Shown: positions 35,628 through 45,026 of the stretch, one piece after another
Layout: each line of letters starts with the position of its first letter
How positions within the stretch are numbered: position 1 is the first letter of the stretch
Origin: Pseudomonadota bacterium
GTDB lineage: Bacteria > Pseudomonadota > Gammaproteobacteria > Steroidobacterales > Woeseiaceae
Reading direction: 5' to 3'
DNA: 64,000 bases
Assembly: GCA_022563255.1 (NCBI GenBank)
Contig: JADFNS010000008.1
Coordinates: forward strand, 20,994 to 84,993
The notes under the pieces: generated by a model
What the model was told of the DNA's origin: nothing
The model's input: only the letters and a program-made list of their open reading frames with translations
The model's database searches: none
Translations under genes and position numbers: made by a program

Positions 35628-38600
35628 GCGTCCGCTACGCGGAACTGCACGCGCTGAGCAACTTTACGTTTCTGCGTGGCGCCTCCCATCCTGAAGAACT
35701 GGTTGAGACGGCAGCGGCACTGGGTTACGAAGCACTCGCAATCACTGACGAATGTACGATGTCGGGCATCGTGCGGGCGCACGTCGCTGCGCAGGAATTC
35801 GGACTCAAGAAGCTGATCCTGGGCTCTGAGCTGCGCCTGCAAAGTGGTCGCAAGCTCGTCGTGCTGGCGCAGAACCGCAACGGTTATGCCGCGCTTTGCC
35901 AGCTTATTTCCAATGCACGTCGCGCGGCACAGAAGGGCAGCTATGCGCTGACACGGGCAGATTTTGAAGATGGTTTGCCCGATTGCCTCGCGTTGTGGGT
36001 TCCGGATGCAGACTTGGCGCTCGACGTAGAAGACCACTGGATACGCGAAACTTTTCGTGATCGTCTCTGGATCGCCGTCGAGTTGCTGGCCGATGGGCGG
36101 CAGCACGAACACCTCGACCGGCTGCGCGAAGAAGGGCGTCGCCTGAAACTGCCGCTGGTGGCAAGCGGTGACGTGCATATGCATATTCGTGCGCGTCGCA
36201 TACTGCAGGACGCCGTGACTGCGATTCGTATTGGCGTGACCGTTGATAAGGCCGGGTTTGCGTTATACGCCAATGGTGAGCGCCATCTGCGGTCACTGCA
36301 GGTGCTGCAACGGATTTACCCGGCGGAATTGCTGGCAGAGTCCGTGCGTATTGCCGAAGCCATCAGTTTCTCGCTGGACGAATTGCGTTACGAGTATCCG
36401 CATGAACTGGTGCCGGATGGAGAGACAGCCGGTACGTATTTGCGCAAGCTGACCGAGGAAGGAATGCAGCGGCGCTGGCCTGATGGCGCTCCGAACAAGG
36501 TAAGCACGCTGGTCGAGCGCGAATTGCAATTGATCGCCGACCTGCAATACGAATCGTATTTTTTGACGGTGCAGGACATCGTTGCCTTCGCGCGTTCAAA
36601 AAATATTCTTTGTCAGGGACGAGGGTCGGCGGCGAACTCGGCCGTATGCTTTTGTCTGGGGATCACGGAAGTCGACCCCGGACGCATGGAAGTGCTGATG
36701 GAGCGTTTTATATCGAAAGAACGCAACGAACCGCCGGATATCGACGTTGATTTCGAACACGAGCGTCGCGAAGAAGTGATCCAGTACATCTATGCCAAGT
36801 ACGGTCGGGAACGTGCGGCGCTGACCGCAACAGTGATTACCTATCGCCCGCGCAGCGCGTTGCGCGATGTCGGCAAGGTGCTGGGCTTAAACGCCTTGCA
36901 GATCAGCCGCCTGTCGCGTTCGATGCAGTGGTGGGATGGAGAGAAGGTGGATGACAGCCGCATTCTTGAGGCCGGGCTGGATCCCGGTAGCCCGGTCATC
37001 AGGCGCCTGCTGTACCTGGTGCGCGAAATCATGGGTTTTCCCCGGCATCTTTCGCAACATGTCGGCGGCTTCGTTATTTCCGATGCGCCGCTGTACCAAC
37101 TCGTGCCGGTCGAGAATGCGGCCATGCCGGAGCGCACGATCATCCAATGGGAGAAGAATGACCTCGATGATCTTGGAATACTGAAAGTCGACGTGCTGGG
37201 TCTGGGGATATTGACGGCGATTCGGCGGTGTTTTGATTTGATTCGCGATTTCGATGGGCGTGAATACACGCTGGCGACGGTGCCGGCAGAAGACCCACGT
37301 GTATACGACATGATTTGCGAAGGGGACACGATGGGCGTGTTTCAGATTGAGTCACGTGCACAGATGGCCATGTTGCCGAGGCTTAAACCACGTTGTTACT
37401 ACGATCTTGTTGTTGAAGTTGCGATTATTCGGCCCGGTCCGATTCAGGGCGACATGGTGCATCCTTATTTGCGCCGCAGAAACGGCGAGGAAGCGGTCGA
37501 TTACCCCAGCGAGGAGGTGCGCAGTGTGTTGCAGCGTACGCTGGGCGTACCGATATTTCAGGAGCAGGTCATGCAACTCGCGGTTGTTGCGGCTGGCTTT
37601 ACACCCGGCGAGGCCGATCGCTTGCGGCGGGCAATGGCGGCCTGGAAACGTCGGGGTGGTTTGGGCCCGTTTGAAGAACAGTTGATTTCCGGCATGCTCG
37701 AACGTGGCTATGACGAGGGTTTTGCACGCCAGATATTTCATCAAATCAAAGGCTTCGGCGAATACGGTTTTCCCGAGTCGCACTCGGCAAGCTTTGCCTT
37801 GCTCGTCTATGTAACGTGCTGGTTGAAGTGCCACACACCTGCAGCCTATACCTGTGCGTTGTTGAACAGCCAGCCGATGGGTTTTTACTCGGCTTCACAG
37901 CTCGTACAGGACGTGCGACGCCACGGTGTCGAGGTATGTGCCCTGGACATCAATTGCAGTGACTGGGACTGCTCTCTCGAAGTTGCAGCGGGCGGGGCGG
38001 CAGTTCTGAGGCTTGGTTTGCGTATGGTCAAGGGGCTTTCAGAGGACGCCGGGCAAAGGATCGTCGCTGCACGCAATAACGGCCTGTATGGAAAAGTGCA
38101 GAGTTTGCTCGAGCGAGCGAGTCTCAACCGGCGCGAGCTGGGTGTGCTGGCCTCTGCGGGCGCACTGCGTGCGTTATCGGGCGACCGGCATCGGGCACGC
38201 TGGGCGGTCGCCGGAGTGGAGCAGCCGCTGCCGTTGTTTAAGTCCATGGACCGTTATGAGCCGGCGCCGCTGTTAAAGAAGCCAACCGAGGGACAGGACA
38301 TAGTGGCGGACTACCAGAGCACTGGTCTGACGCTGGAGCGACATCCACTGTGCCTGTTGCGCCGTAATCTGCAGCGCTACGATTATGTGACTGCGCGACA
38401 GTTATCGGAACTGCGCAATACCCAGCAGATTAATGTGGCAGGGTTGGTGATCACCAAACAGCGGCCGGGAACAGCCAGTGGGGTTACGTTCGTGACGCTT
38501 GAGGACGAAACGGGGCAGATTAATCTCATCGTCTGGAAAAAGGTGGCAGAACAGTATCGCGCGGCGCTGTTGAATGCGCGTTTACTCGGCATTGTCGGGG

Positions 38601-38704
38601 AGTTACAGATTGAGGGGAAAGTTATTCACGTTATTGCGCAGCAGTTGTTTGATCACACACAGATGCTCGGTGAACTCAGCGTGCGTTCCCGTGATTTCCG
38701 CTAA
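35624..38704 (+). CDS. dnaE2: ImuC (DnaE2), error-prone DNA polymerase
   Basis: This C-family polymerase performs mutagenic bypass with ImuA/ImuB after DNA damage. The 1026-residue protein starts with a PHP domain (YAELHALSNFTFLRGASHPEELV). It then has the polymerase core with GRGSAANSAVCFCLGITEVDP and the catalytic PDIDVDFEHERREEV, followed by FPESHSASFALLVYVTCWLK and a C-terminal OB domain (INVAGLVITKQRPGTASG). It is shorter than replicative DnaE (about 1160), as expected for DnaE2. GTG 35624 overlaps the imuB stop. It is the last gene of the LexA-controlled operon. Confidence 0.96.
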   Translation: MSVRYAELHALSNFTFLRGASHPEELVETAAALGYEALAITDECTMSGIVRAHVAAQEFGLKKLILGSELRLQSGRKLVVLAQNRNGYAALCQLISNARRAAQKGSYALTRADFEDGLPDCLALWVPDADLALDVEDHWIRETFRDRLWIAVELLADGRQHEHLDRLREEGRRLKLPLVASGDVHMHIRARRILQDAVTAIRIGVTVDKAGFALYANGERHLRSLQVLQRIYPAELLAESVRIAEAISFSLDELRYEYPHELVPDGETAGTYLRKLTEEGMQRRWPDGAPNKVSTLVERELQLIADLQYESYFLTVQDIVAFARSKNILCQGRGSAANSAVCFCLGITEVDPGRMEVLMERFISKERNEPPDIDVDFEHERREEVIQYIYAKYGRERAALTATVITYRPRSALRDVGKVLGLNALQISRLSRSMQWWDGEKVDDSRILEAGLDPGSPVIRRLLYLVREIMGFPRHLSQHVGGFVISDAPLYQLVPVENAAMPERTIIQWEKNDLDDLGILKVDVLGLGILTAIRRCFDLIRDFDGREYTLATVPAEDPRVYDMICEGDTMGVFQIESRAQMAMLPRLKPRCYYDLVVEVAIIRPGPIQGDMVHPYLRRRNGEEAVDYPSEEVRSVLQRTLGVPIFQEQVMQLAVVAAGFTPGEADRLRRAMAAWKRRGGLGPFEEQLISGMLERGYDEGFARQIFHQIKGFGEYGFPESHSASFALLVYVTCWLKCHTPAAYTCALLNSQPMGFYSASQLVQDVRRHGVEVCALDINCSDWDCSLEVAAGGAAVLRLGLRMVKGLSEDAGQRIVAARNNGLYGKVQSLLERASLNRRELGVLASAGALRALSGDRHRARWAVAGVEQPLPLFKSMDRYEPAPLLKKPTEGQDIVADYQSTGLTLERHPLCLLRRNLQRYDYVTARQLSELRNTQQINVAGLVITKQRPGTASGVTFVTLEDETGQINLIVWKKVAEQYRAALLNARLLGIVGELQIEGKVIHVIAQQLFDHTQMLGELSVRSRDFR

Positions 38705-38911
38705 CTACAATTCGTCGTCGAGATTGAAGTTGTAGGTGCCGTCGAGGTCATCGTCTTGTTGCGCGCGAATTCGATCCAGCTTTTTGCGAATTTTTCGTTC
38801 GTGTTCGGAATCGTCGCTCTCAACCGATTCAACTTCGGCAACCAGTTCGCTGACGTCAATTTCTACCGACATGCCGCCGACGTTATCGGAATCATCATTA
38901 TCACCAGTCAT
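38705..38911 (-). CDS. Small acidic protein, possibly PA3496-like
   Basis: The 68-residue protein is strongly acidic (many Asp/Glu/Ser in the first 35 residues), with a central basic helix RKIRKKLDRIRAQQDDDL and an acidic end NFNLDDEL. It has no signal peptide or membrane segment. The layout recalls the short PA3496-type proteins (described as putative envelope-integrity proteins), but the similarity is only general. Its stop abuts the imuC stop (convergent), and gspF lies 26 bases upstream on the same strand, so it may be the last gene of the gsp operon. Function unknown. Confidence 0.55.
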   Translation of the reverse strand: MTGDNDDSDNVGGMSVEIDVSELVAEVESVESDDSEHERKIRKKLDRIRAQQDDDLDGTYNFNLDDEL

Positions 38912-38937
38912 TGCGCACCTCGCCCCGGGAGATAAAG

Positions 38938-40152
38938 TTAACGAATCAGATTGTTGATCTCGAAAATCGGCAACAGCATTGCCAGAACAATGGTCAGAAC
39001 AATGCCGCCCATCAACACGATCACCAACGGTTGCAATATACCAAGTAACGTGGCGATAAGCCCATTGACTTCACGTTCCTGACCGGTCGCCGCCCGCGAC
39101 AGCATTTCTTCCAGTTTGCCGCCAGCTTCACCGCTGGATATCAGGTGGATCATCATCGGCGGAAACAACTTGCTCGCCGCCAATGACTTACTGATAGGCG
39201 CGCCCTCCTTGACCCGGACGGTCGCTTCCACGACGGCGTCACGCATCGGCAGATTTTCAATAACCTCCGCGGAAATCTTAAGCGCCTCAAGGATGGGCAC
39301 GCCGCTGCCAGCGAGAATACTCAGGGTTCGCGTAAATCGTGCCGTGTTGATGCCTCGCGTCAGCTTGCTGGATATTGGCATCGTCAACAAGAAGCGATGG
39401 TAGCTGCGACGCGGTCCTTCGTGCTGCAATAGGCGCCATATGCCGTACGCAATCGCCGCGATGCCAATGAGCAGGGACAACCAGTGGTTTTGCAGAAAAT
39501 CGCTGGTCGCGATCAGGCCGCGCGTCAGGCCCGGCAGTTCAGCGGCCCTGCTTTCGAAAACTCCGACAATCTTCGGTACGACCGTCGCGAGCATGAACGC
39601 GATGATGCCAATGGCCATAACGATGAGCGCAATTGGATAGACCATCGCGTTGGTGATATTTTGTCGTAGCACCTGCCGTGATTCGGTGTAGTCGGCGAGT
39701 CGCTCAAGAACGATATCAAGATGACCGGATTGTTCCCCGGCGCCAACAGTCGCTCTGTACAGTTCGGGAAAAGCCTGCGGGAACTCACTGAGTCCGTCCG
39801 CGAGCGTGTAACCTTCCATGACCTTTGATCGCACGCCGAGCAGGATGCTTTTAGTGCGCGGTTTTTCGTTCTGTTGCGAAACCGCAAGCAGCGATTCCTC
39901 CAACGGCATGCCCGATTGTGACAATGACGCCAGCTGCCTTGTGATCAGCGCCAGTTCTGCCGAGGAGATGCCCTTGCGCAGCGAAAAACTCCGCTGTCGG
40001 CGGGCTTCTTTTTGTGCGACTTCCGTAACGCTGAGCGGTATCAGGTCGCGATCGCGCAGCAATTGCCGGATGTGCTTCGGCGTATCGCCTTCAAGCAAGC
40101 CCTTGGCCTGCTTGCCGGCCTGGTCCATTGCGACGTATTCAAATGCTCCCAT
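38938..40152 (-). CDS. gspF: Type II secretion inner-membrane protein GspF
   Basis: GspF is the platform protein of type II secretion, coupling the GspE ATPase to pseudopilus growth. The 404-residue protein starts MGAFEYVAMDQAGKQAKGLLEGD and has two T2SF domains (about 70-195 and 272-395). Three membrane segments are visible (about 170-195, 215-240, 375-398), and LASLSQSGMPLEESLLAVSQQ is typical. It lies 18 bases after gspE. No gspG-type pseudopilin follows; the operon ends with a small acidic gene. Confidence 0.94.
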   Translation of the reverse strand: MGAFEYVAMDQAGKQAKGLLEGDTPKHIRQLLRDRDLIPLSVTEVAQKEARRQRSFSLRKGISSAELALITRQLASLSQSGMPLEESLLAVSQQNEKPRTKSILLGVRSKVMEGYTLADGLSEFPQAFPELYRATVGAGEQSGHLDIVLERLADYTESRQVLRQNITNAMVYPIALIVMAIGIIAFMLATVVPKIVGVFESRAAELPGLTRGLIATSDFLQNHWLSLLIGIAAIAYGIWRLLQHEGPRRSYHRFLLTMPISSKLTRGINTARFTRTLSILAGSGVPILEALKISAEVIENLPMRDAVVEATVRVKEGAPISKSLAASKLFPPMMIHLISSGEAGGKLEEMLSRAATGQEREVNGLIATLLGILQPLVIVLMGGIVLTIVLAMLLPIFEINNLIR

Positions 40153-40170
40153 CAGTGTTTGATCACGGCA

Positions 40171-41697
40171 TTAGTCTTCGCGAGTTACGCGCAGGACTTC
40201 GTCGAGCGTCGTGCGGCCGAGCAGTACCTGCCGTCGTCCGTCGGCACGAATACCTGGACTAATAGTGCGCGCGTAACGTTCGAATTCTTGTTCGCTGATG
40301 TTTTCATGAATCATTTCCCGCATGCGGTCGTCGAGAGTAATCAATTCATAAATGCCGGTACGCCCGGCGAACCCGCGATTGCCGCCGCTTCCAGGTTTGT
40401 ACAGCGTGGGAGGCTGCGCGGGATCCACGCCAAGTATTCCACACTCATACTCCGTTGCCGTGTAGGGAATTTTAGTTTCCGCGTCGAGTACGCGCACCAG
40501 GCGTTGCGCCAGTACGCCTATCAGGCTGGATGACAACAAATAGGGTGCGACGCCCATGTCGCGCAGTCGGGTAACGGCGCCGCTGGCCGTATTGGTGTGC
40601 AAGGTCGACAGCACCAGGTGGCCTGTCAGGCTTGCCTGGACTGCAATTTCCGCCGTCTCAATGTCGCGAATTTCACCGACCATGACGACATCCGGGTCCT
40701 GACGCAATATGGCCCGCAGACCCCGTGCGAACGTCATTTTGACTTTGGTATTCACCTGCGTCTGGCCGATTCCGTCGATCAGGTATTCGATGGGGTCTTC
40801 GACCGTCATGATGTTGCGGGTATTGTCATTGATGCGAGCGAGCGCCGCATACAATGTTGTCGTCTTGCCGGAACCGGTTGGGCCGGTGACGAGAATAATG
40901 CCGTGCGGTTTGTGAATGAGTGCGTCGGTGGACTTCATGGCAATCTCATCCATGCCGAGCGACTTGAGGTCGAGTCGTCCTGCCTGCTTGTCGAGCAAGC
41001 GCAGCACCACTCTTTCGCCGTGGCCCGACGGAATTGTCGACACACGAACGTCGACAGCGCGTCCGGCAATCTTCAGTGAAATACGGCCGTCCTGGGGCAA
41101 GCGTTTCTCTGCGATATCCAGCCGGGACATTACCTTGATACGGGATACCACGAGCGGGGCCAGGGCGCGACGTGTATGCAGGATCTCTCGCAGCACGCCA
41201 TCGACGCGAAAACGAACATTGAGACGGTTTTCAAAAGTCTCGATATGAACGTCCGAGGCATTTTCCTTGATCGCCGCAGTGAGTACAGCATTGATGAAAC
41301 GAATGATCGGCGCGTCGTCGTCGCTTTCCAACAGGTCGGACGGTTCCAGATGTTGCGCAACCTGATTGAGGTCAAAATCGTCATCGAGTCCATCAACCAT
41401 CTGCGCCGCGTCGGTGTCACTTTGCTCGTAAGTTTCCTGTAAAAGACCGTCAAAAATATCTTCCGACACGCGCGATAATTTCAATGGCACGCCCGCGAAG
41501 CGTCGCGCCTCTGCGAGGCTCAGCGGCGATGCGCCGCTGCGGTAAACCGCCTCTCCGCGTTTGTTGTCCAACTCGTGAATCAGAACGCCGTGGCGTTTGG
41601 CAAACGAAAAGGGCAGCGTTCGACGCGCCGTTCCGGCTGTCTCGTCGCCGGCATCTACCGCGGGTTTGTTATTCGCCGCCATCGTCCGAGCCATCAT
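40171..41697 (-). CDS. gspE: Type II secretion ATPase GspE, zinc motif lost
   Basis: GspE is the cytoplasmic hexameric ATPase of type II secretion. The 508-residue protein has an N1E/N2E region (about 30-110), then the RecA-like domain with Walker A GPTGSGKT (272-279), Asp box MTVEDPIEY, Walker B VGEIRDIETAEIA and His box LVLSTLHTNTASGA. In most GspE proteins a CxxC...CxxC zinc domain sits before GRTGIYEL. Here the corresponding stretch (about 403-445) reads LDAETKIPY and KPGSGGNRGFAGRTGIYEL, with a single cysteine (YECG). Start choice is ATG 41697 or 41694; both overlap gspD by more than 20 bases. Confidence 0.93.
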   Translation of the reverse strand: MMARTMAANNKPAVDAGDETAGTARRTLPFSFAKRHGVLIHELDNKRGEAVYRSGASPLSLAEARRFAGVPLKLSRVSEDIFDGLLQETYEQSDTDAAQMVDGLDDDFDLNQVAQHLEPSDLLESDDDAPIIRFINAVLTAAIKENASDVHIETFENRLNVRFRVDGVLREILHTRRALAPLVVSRIKVMSRLDIAEKRLPQDGRISLKIAGRAVDVRVSTIPSGHGERVVLRLLDKQAGRLDLKSLGMDEIAMKSTDALIHKPHGIILVTGPTGSGKTTTLYAALARINDNTRNIMTVEDPIEYLIDGIGQTQVNTKVKMTFARGLRAILRQDPDVVMVGEIRDIETAEIAVQASLTGHLVLSTLHTNTASGAVTRLRDMGVAPYLLSSSLIGVLAQRLVRVLDAETKIPYTATEYECGILGVDPAQPPTLYKPGSGGNRGFAGRTGIYELITLDDRMREMIHENISEQEFERYARTISPGIRADGRRQVLLGRTTLDEVLRVTRED

Positions 41698-43615
41698 CAA
41701 GCGGCGGAATCATCGGGCGCGGCGTGCCGGGCATGAGTGGTATCGATTCCCCCTGCTGACCCAATTGCACGTCGCGAATAAAGTTGTATTTGGCATTGGT
41801 TTCAAATGCCGTTGTTGCGGCATCGCGTAATATCGTGGCGCGAATGAAAATCATTAAATTGGTTTTGACCATCTCGGTCTTGCGAACCCGGAAAAAATTG
41901 CCGATGAACGGTATTTTGCCGAGTATCGGTATGCGTTGATCGCTCTCACGTAGCACGTCTTCCAGCAGACCTCCGAGTACGAGAATTTCGCCATCGTCGA
42001 CGATGACCGTGGTTTTGATAAGGCGCTGATTCGTAATCAGATCGACTGCTCCGGCAGCGGACTGGGCGATGCTTGAGACCTCCTGAAAAATATCCAGAAC
42101 GAGCGCGTCGCCCTCGTTGATGTGCGGCGTAATTGTCAGCTTCACCCCGATCTGCTGGCGGTTAATGGTCTGGAACGGATTGACGGAACCGTCGGTGCCG
42201 CCTGTATTGGTGAAGGAGCCGGTCACGAACGGCACTTCCTGACCGACGTTGAGGGTGGCCTCTTCGTTGTCGGTTGTTACGATCGAGGGCGTGGAAATGA
42301 TGTTGGTGTTTGCTTCGCCTTCCAGTGCCCGCAGGATCGCGGCAAAGCTCAGGCCGGTATCGGAAATTCGACCGATGCCGATCGTTATGCCTTCCCCGAT
42401 GACTGCCGATGGATCGGTGCCGCCGCCAATGGCCGTGCCGAGTTGCAGGACACCGCCCAAGAAGTCTGGAAAATTGGTCAGGGCGACAGGAGCATTGGAG
42501 CCGCTGGACGCGACGCCCCAGGAAATACCGAATTCATTTTTTCGATCTGAGATGACTTCGACGATAATCGCCTCAACAAGAACTTGTGCACGACGAATAT
42601 CGAGTTTGTCCACTATCTGCATCAGCGAGCGCATCATCTTGGGAGGTGCGTTGACGACGATGGCATTTGTCTGGGGATCAGCCCAAACACTGATATTGTC
42701 GGGTCGGCCGGTACCTGCCGGCTGCCCGGCAGCCGTCGCTGCCTGACTGGTGAAGTGGGTCTGAAGTTTTGCAGCAAGTTCCTCGGCATCTGCATAACGC
42801 AGATAACGAACTTGCGTGTCGCCACCGTTTTCCAGCGGCGTGTCGAGATGGGCTATCAGGGCGCGTAGACGCAGTCGATCCGATTTGTCGCCGCCAATCA
42901 GCACGCTGTTGGTACGAGAATCGGCGACCAGGTTGATGGTCAGGGGCGCACCATCGGCACGTTTGGTTTGCGTTAACGAGGTCATAATGCGGACGATTTC
43001 AGTGGCCGACGCATTTTGCAGAACCACGACTTCTATTTCATCATCGCTCGCCAGATCAATACGGCGAATTATGCTGATCATGCGCTGCAGGTTTGCTGCT
43101 CGGTCGGAGATGATCAACATGTTCGACCCCGCATGGGCGACCATGTGCCCGTACTGCGGAATCAACGGGCGCAGTATCGGCACAAGCTGCGCTGCGTTGA
43201 TGTTCCTGACGTGGATGACCTGTGTGACCATGTCATCCGGACCTGCCGCGCTGCGCGTGTTAATAGGGCCCGCAAATTGCCTCGCGGTTGCGTCGGGTAA
43301 AATCTTGATGATGTCGCCGCTCGTGATCGCGACATAGCCATGCACCTGCAGTATCGACAGAAATGCCTCGTAAAACGCCTCTCGCGACATCGGGGCCGAG
43401 GACAGCAAAGTGACTTTGCCAGTGACGCGCGGGTCAATTATGAAGTTCTTGCCCGTCAATTCGCTGACCGCTTCAATGACTTTGCGAATATCGGCGTCTT
43501 TCCAGTTCAGCGTGATTTCGGCATCCTGAGCATAGGCAGCAGCTGCGATGGTCAGGGCAAGAGTCGCCAGTAATAACCGAAAATTATTGCGTTTGAATTT
43601 CGTGGCCTGGATCAT
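41669..43615 (-). CDS. gspD: Type II secretion outer-membrane secretin GspD
   Basis: GspD forms the outer-membrane secretin ring. The 648-residue precursor has a signal peptide (residues 1-29, ending AAAAYA), an N0 domain starting with ITLNWKDADIRKVIEAVSELTGKNFIIDP, N1-N3 repeats (about 105-330, with NAAQLVPILRPLIPQYGHM), and the secretin domain (about 370-600) with EGEANTNIISTPSIVTTDNEEATLNVGQEVPFVTG. A C-terminal tail (about 610-648) may bind a pilotin. The N-terminus overlaps the gspC stop by 4 bases, and its tail overlaps gspE. Confidence 0.95.
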   Translation of the reverse strand: MIQATKFKRNNFRLLLATLALTIAAAAYAQDAEITLNWKDADIRKVIEAVSELTGKNFIIDPRVTGKVTLLSSAPMSREAFYEAFLSILQVHGYVAITSGDIIKILPDATARQFAGPINTRSAAGPDDMVTQVIHVRNINAAQLVPILRPLIPQYGHMVAHAGSNMLIISDRAANLQRMISIIRRIDLASDDEIEVVVLQNASATEIVRIMTSLTQTKRADGAPLTINLVADSRTNSVLIGGDKSDRLRLRALIAHLDTPLENGGDTQVRYLRYADAEELAAKLQTHFTSQAATAAGQPAGTGRPDNISVWADPQTNAIVVNAPPKMMRSLMQIVDKLDIRRAQVLVEAIIVEVISDRKNEFGISWGVASSGSNAPVALTNFPDFLGGVLQLGTAIGGGTDPSAVIGEGITIGIGRISDTGLSFAAILRALEGEANTNIISTPSIVTTDNEEATLNVGQEVPFVTGSFTNTGGTDGSVNPFQTINRQQIGVKLTITPHINEGDALVLDIFQEVSSIAQSAAGAVDLITNQRLIKTTVIVDDGEILVLGGLLEDVLRESDQRIPILGKIPFIGNFFRVRKTEMVKTNLMIFIRATILRDAATTAFETNAKYNFIRDVQLGQQGESIPLMPGTPRPMIPPLDDGSDDGGE

Positions 43616-44547
43616 TTCGTTTGCTTGCCCTTCAGATCGAGTTGACTGGTTTTCAGGACAAGAGTTTGCGTTTGTCCGTTACGCTCAACGGTGACCGTAA
43701 CCTGTTCCGCTGTCCCCAGCGATTGGAATATCTGCATAGCCTGAGTCGGGTCGAGCAGCGACTGCCCGTCAATATCCATGATGATGTCACCGGGGCGCAG
43801 CCCAAGTGCCGCGAATTGTTTGCGATCACGACCGGGATAAACGCGGTATCCGGCCGGTCGTCCGTTGCGCATATACGGTGTCGGGCGAATCACATCGGTA
43901 AGCTTCGTCAGATTTTGCGAGACGATAGCCTGAATACTCTGCGAGTTGCCTCCGAACTGTCGATTCAGGCCGGTGACTCTGCGCGTGCTGCTGACCGGGT
44001 AGGTCTTGAACTCGCGTGGCAACTTCAAGTTCGTTAGCACGCCTTTCTCATTCAGCACGACTCGGTCGGCATACACGGCGTGCAAAGAAGCGCCGGAGCT
44101 GATGATATCGCCAATGGAGTAGACCGTTTGATCGCCGCCGCCTACCGAGATTATGGCGACGGAGAAATCCGGCAGATCCGACGCCACCGTTCCATTCAAT
44201 GTCAGGTCAGACAGCTGCGTATCCGCGAGTCCATCGTTCGCTTCCACCGCGGGCTTCGGACCGGCCGACATTGCGTCCGCGACGCCAAACAGGTGCGATT
44301 TCGCGATTGCGTGGACATCCGCCGATACGCCCGATGACAGGATTATGTCAGGTAGTGACGCGGGCAAAGGCACGGCGACTCCGGCCGCGTTGCCCGGCAC
44401 CAGCACCCAGATCATCCGGGCCAGCTGCCAACCGATCAGAACGACCAGCAACAGGCTGACCAGGGGCGGCAACAAGTCGTTTGCGGCGCTAATGGCTTTG
44501 CCGCTATCGACATTCCTGAGATTCGACCAATAGGCTCTTGAAATCAT
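43612..44547 (-). CDS. gspC: Type II secretion protein GspC with PDZ domain
   Basis: GspC links the inner-membrane platform to the secretin. The 311-residue protein has one membrane helix (about 29-50, LVSLLLVVLIGWQLARMIWVLVP), a homology region with SHLFGVAD and LNGTVASDLPDFSVAIIS (about 84-150), and a C-terminal PDZ domain (about 215-300, GYRVYPGRDRKQFAALGLRPGDIIMDIDGQSL). A PDZ rather than a coiled coil is typical of Xcp/Out-type GspC. It is the first gene of a gspC-D-E-F run on the minus strand, with clpS divergent upstream. Confidence 0.92.
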   Translation of the reverse strand: MISRAYWSNLRNVDSGKAISAANDLLPPLVSLLLVVLIGWQLARMIWVLVPGNAAGVAVPLPASLPDIILSSGVSADVHAIAKSHLFGVADAMSAGPKPAVEANDGLADTQLSDLTLNGTVASDLPDFSVAIISVGGGDQTVYSIGDIISSGASLHAVYADRVVLNEKGVLTNLKLPREFKTYPVSSTRRVTGLNRQFGGNSQSIQAIVSQNLTKLTDVIRPTPYMRNGRPAGYRVYPGRDRKQFAALGLRPGDIIMDIDGQSLLDPTQAMQIFQSLGTAEQVTVTVERNGQTQTLVLKTSQLDLKGKQTK

Positions 44548-44674
44548 GGCTAGTGGAGCTATTTAGTGTAGCTGACTTCCTATTAACGTAGCGACCCGAT
44601 CATACGGGTTGAACTGCAACACGAACAAGCAGATTATTGACTTTTAAGAAAAATATCCCTTCGAAGCCCAGATT

Positions 44675-45004
44675 ATGAGTGAGCGTCCCACCGACATAGA
44701 GCGTCATGAAAGCTTCGATCTGGCCGTCGAGGAGGAACGACCGAAGCTAAAACCGCCGTCGCTGTATCGTGTCGTCCTGATCAACGACGATTTCACGCCC
44801 ATGGAATTCGTTGTCGACATTCTGGAGTCTATTTTTGCTATGGAGCGTACGCGTGCAACGCAGGTGATGCTGGAGGTGCATACGAAGGGCAAGGGCATTT
44901 GCGGTTTGTTCAGTTACGAAATCGCGGAGACGAAGGTGGCGCAGGTCATAAGCATGGCAGACCAGCATCAACACCCGTTGCTGTGTACCATGGAAGAGTC
45001 CTAA
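44675..45004 (+). CDS. clpS: ClpS, N-degron adaptor for ClpAP
   Basis: ClpS binds proteins with N-terminal Leu, Phe, Trp or Tyr and delivers them to ClpAP. The 109-residue protein has a flexible N-terminal tail and the conserved core [24 protein letters not shown], then [24 protein letters not shown]. The substrate-pocket region ([10 protein letters not shown] with the following helix) looks intact. clpA follows after 22 bases. The upstream 127-base gap to gspC is divergent and should hold both promoters. Confidence 0.95.
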   Translation: MSERPTDIERHESFDLAVEEERPKLKPPSLYRVVLINDDFTPMEFVVDILESIFAMERTRATQVMLEVHTKGKGICGLFSYEIAETKVAQVISMADQHQHPLLCTMEES

Positions 45005-45026
45005 AGAGGATGACGAGGCACGAATC

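Noticed and set aside
36841-37329. 162-codon minus frame within imuC
   Set aside because: Opposite conserved polymerase sequence and Arg/Ser-rich without motif.
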